DNA of 26,010 nt. It comes from Gammaproteobacteria bacterium (GTDB taxonomy: Bacteria; Pseudomonadota; Gammaproteobacteria; Steroidobacterales; Steroidobacteraceae). The stretch is from NCBI GenBank assembly GCA_028293725.1, contig JAQGOE010000049.1:1-26010 (forward strand), read 5' to 3'. This document shows, piece after piece, positions 24,155 through 26,010 of this stretch; position 1 is the stretch's first letter, and the number at the start of each line of letters is the position of its first letter. A program made the translations under genes and the position numbers. The notes under the pieces were generated by a model. It searched no databases. It was not told the DNA's origin and worked only from the letters and a program-made list of their open reading frames with translations.

Positions 24155-24643
24155 ATGAACGAGCCGATCCGCATCTTCACCGATGCCCTGCACTTCTTCG
24201 GCTCCTTCTACACCTATGGCGAGCTGGGCAAGACCGGCATGGACGTCGTCACATTGCCGATGACGCGCGACGGGCGCATCGACATGAACGTCATGGCCGC
24301 GCGGCAGTCGACAACAAAACGAAGCTCGTCAGCTCGTCGCCATCAGCCTGGTTTCAACCACCAACGGCTTCCAACACGACCTGGAGCGAATCGCCGATAT
24401 TGCGCACTCGCGCGGTGCCTATGTCTACTCAGACATCATCCACGGCGTCGGAACAGTCCCGCTCGATCTGCGAGCTGTTCATGATTTCGGCGAGCGATCA
24501 TTCCATCGTACGGTGTGAGCGGCGTTTTCATCGAGGAAGGAGACAACCGCGCGCACGGCAAGGATGAGCGCATCCGGATCACCGATTTTTACGCGGGCCT
24601 AGATTTCTTTGATCGGTTTATGAGAATGCTGGTCGGCCGATGA
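24155..24643 (+). pseudogene. Remnant of a class V aminotransferase (PLP enzyme)
   Basis: Pieces of one protein appear in more than one frame. The first reads MNEPIRIFTDALHF ... GMDVVTLPMTRDGRIDMNVMAA in one frame. It shifts near 24305, where VAISLVSTTNGFQHDLERIA, HSRGAYVYSDIIHGVGTVPL follows. The last piece, GVSGVFIEEGDN ... RIRITDFYAGLDFFDRF, ends at the TGA 24641-24643. These match the middle and the C-terminus of class V aminotransferases of the cysteine-desulfurase type. The lysine-containing PLP segment between them is missing, and the N-terminal third is not recognisable, so the gene has at least one frameshift and two deletions. The start boundary is approximate. Confidence 0.75.
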
Positions 24644-24697
24644 ATCCGGACATTCTCGAGCCGTCGATTTGACCGTGCCAGGTGCCCCGATTTGCGC

Positions 24698-25723
24698 TTA
24701 GAGCGAGACTGTCCCTTCCATGATTTGCACGGCATGACCACCGACCCGGACGTTCGTTATTTTGTCCCGGTCTTTGCTTGCGCGGACAAAAATCTGGCTC
24801 GGACGTTTAATCTCGACGTCCTGTTCGATGTGAACAGTTTGTTCGGGCTGCGCTACTCCGTACCGCACCATCCAGGCGGCCGTGCATCCTGCCGCTGAGC
24901 CGGTCGCCGGGTCCTCGCCAATCGGATAGATAGACCTTGTTCGAAGTCCGACTCCTGGATCTTGCGTGTCGCGGGTAACGTAATAGAACTGGCACTTGGG
25001 TTCTTGGCGGTCCAGATATTCGTAAATCTTACGGAGGTCAAGATGTAAGGACTGAAGAGTGCTGAGGTGTTTGATCGGTACGATGGCGAAGGGCAGCCCT
25101 GTCGAGATTGTCTGGATGGGCCAATCGTCCGCGATGTCGCCAGGCTTCAAATCCAGCAAGGCCGCGACCGTTTCGCGATTGTGCAAAGGTCCGAAAACCG
25201 GGTCGATCTGGTGCATTTCTCCAAACACGTTCCTGGAAGCCTCTTCATGGAAATCGACAGGGACCTTACCTACCTGTAAGTCGAGCAAAACTGATGAGGC
25301 ATCCTTGGCGTGGCCACTTCGGGAGGCCTGCGCCATCTGAAGATTGCGGAGCACCATTGCGGTGCCTAGAGTTGGGTGTCCGCCGAATGGTATCTCTCTG
25401 TAAGGAACAAAAATTCTGACCTTGACCCCGTGTTCCCGCTCGGTTGCAGCGTCCCGAGGAAATACAAAGGTGGTCTCCTGAAGATTGGTCTCGCGAGCCA
25501 AGTCTTGCATTTCCGAGTCGCTCAGTCCGCGTGCGTCCGTAAACACAGCAAGAGGGTTGCCCTCTAGGCGCCGCGACGTGAATACGTCAATTTGGACGCA
25601 GTGGAAACGCCGGACGCCTTGCTCGGAATCCGGTCGCTCGATAGAGGCACTGCCAGTTCCAATAGCAGCCGCTACACCGGCAGTGCCCACAACTTGCAAA
25701 AAGCTGCGACGGCTTGGCTTCAT
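24698..25723 (-). CDS. PhzF-family isomerase/epimerase with Tat signal
   Basis: A 341-residue protein. The N-terminus has a twin-arginine motif (SRRSFLQ, R5-R6) and a hydrophobic alanine/glycine stretch, so export by Tat is predicted. The rest is a PhzF-type diaminopimelate-epimerase-like fold: FTSRRLEGNPLAVFTDARGL, the catalytic E83 in NLQETTFVF, GGHPTLGTAMV (114-118 GGHPT) and the signature EDPATGSAAGCTAAW. The family isomerises small acids with one Glu; physiological substrates are mostly unknown. Most PhzF proteins are cytoplasmic, so the Tat leader is unusual. The start codon overlaps the stop of the upstream gene (ATGA), hence translational coupling. GC content is clearly lower than in the left part of the window. 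Confidence 0.88.
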   Translation of the reverse strand: MKPSRRSFLQVVGTAGVAAAIGTGSASIERPDSEQGVRRFHCVQIDVFTSRRLEGNPLAVFTDARGLSDSEMQDLARETNLQETTFVFPRDAATEREHGVKVRIFVPYREIPFGGHPTLGTAMVLRNLQMAQASRSGHAKDASSVLLDLQVGKVPVDFHEEASRNVFGEMHQIDPVFGPLHNRETVAALLDLKPGDIADDWPIQTISTGLPFAIVPIKHLSTLQSLHLDLRKIYEYLDRQEPKCQFYYVTRDTQDPGVGLRTRSIYPIGEDPATGSAAGCTAAWMVRYGVAQPEQTVHIEQDVEIKRPSQIFVRASKDRDKITNVRVGGHAVQIMEGTVSL

Positions 25724-26010
25724 GGATAGGAGAAGTTATCTGACTGAAGGCATTCTAGCTTAGTGAGGGCAGTCCAGTTCGGATCGATTACGGCCCTGGC
25801 AAAGATGTTAGCTATGAGTTCCATCGCGGCGGTCCCTGCAAGTGCGGTGCACCACGACAATGACGTAAGAATACCGATCTGGAAGAGGCGATTTGTCTTG
25901 TTCCTGCGCTCCCCGTCCGCGTCCGAGTAAGATGATTTGGCCGACTCCTCGTAGGCTAGACTCAAGCGGCCTACGACAGCGGCGATCACCTGCATCCCAA
26001 TGACGCCGCG
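25720..26010 (-). CDS. Partial gene, probable small membrane protein
   Basis: The reading frame runs off the right end of the window. The visible part holds at least 96 codons with no stop: a polar, charged segment (SLAYEESAKSSYSDADGERRNK) then one probable membrane helix (ILTSLSWCTALAGTAAMELIANIF), then a C-terminal segment with cysteine. It may start at ATG 25995 or earlier, outside the window. Its stop overlaps the start of the PhzF gene by ATGA, so both belong to one operon and the product may act with PhzF. I do not recognise the family. Confidence 0.55.
   Translation of the reverse strand, partial: RGVIGMQVIAAVVGRLSLAYEESAKSSYSDADGERRNKTNRLFQIGILTSLSWCTALAGTAAMELIANIFARAVIDPNWTALTKLECLQSDNFSYP

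Noticed and set aside
24692..25340. Plus-strand open frames opposite the PhzF gene
   Set aside because: They are antisense shadows of a well-supported gene with catalytic motifs.
1..26010. tRNA, rRNA, CRISPR arrays, insertion sequences, att sites, defence systems
   Set aside because: I looked for these on both strands by eye and found no cloverleaf, regular direct repeats, transposase motifs or defence-gene signatures.

Overview
The window looks like a high-GC chromosomal segment from a free-living proteobacterium. Crp/Fnr regulators, a response-regulator EAL protein, a PilZ protein, TfoX-like, BON and PRC-barrel proteins and a bacterial Ku fit that, but taxonomy below phylum level cannot be read from the sequence; a steroidobacter-like gammaproteobacterium or an alphaproteobacterium are both possible. 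No tRNA, rRNA, CRISPR array, transposase or phage gene was seen. GC appears to fall from about 60% to about 50% to the right of roughly 24 kb.

Layout. 0-1.7 kb: lipoprotein (-), DUF5335 protein (+), PRC-barrel protein (+). 1.7-5.5 kb: REC-GAF-GGDEF(degenerate)-EAL c-di-GMP protein (-) and an AraC-type activator (+). 5.5-8.8 kb: two-gene glycan operon (-) of a GT4 glycosyltransferase and an amylo-1,6-glucosidase-type debranching enzyme. 9.2-12.2 kb: TfoX-like protein, two Crp/Fnr paralogues with an unusual HVNR recognition helix, and a small conserved protein. 12.4-16.4 kb: DJ-1/PfpI protein with a membrane tail, a hybrid histidine kinase that looks like the cut-off C-terminal half of a CheB/CheR-PAS kinase, and a PilZ protein. 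16.7-18.7 kb: KimA-like APC permease. 18.7-22 kb: small accessory genes (secreted DUF3761 protein, ROK-like protein with degenerate active-site motifs, DUF2934, BON-like). 22-24 kb: HAD phosphatase and Ku. 24-26 kb: wreck of a class V aminotransferase and a Tat-signal PhzF enzyme overlapping the end of a partial membrane gene.

The most interesting signal is regulatory. Two classes of 14-bp inverted repeat, both with the 5-4-5 geometry of Crp/Fnr operators, are scattered between genes. One is FNR/ANR-like (TTGAY-N4-RTCAA; four sites, one perfect). The other is YTAAC-N4-GTTAR (four sites, one a perfect palindrome, plus one hybrid). In several cases a -10-like hexamer is centred 31-32 bp from the dyad centre, as expected for a class II Fnr-type promoter at -41.5. 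The two HVNR Crp/Fnr proteins encoded here lack the recognition-helix glutamate that reads the G in TTGAT, so I infer that YTAAC-N4-GTTAR may be their operator, while the TTGAY boxes answer to a classical oxygen-responsive FNR/ANR elsewhere in the genome. Together the window reads as a low-oxygen or stress-responsive neighbourhood of small envelope, c-di-GMP and regulatory genes.
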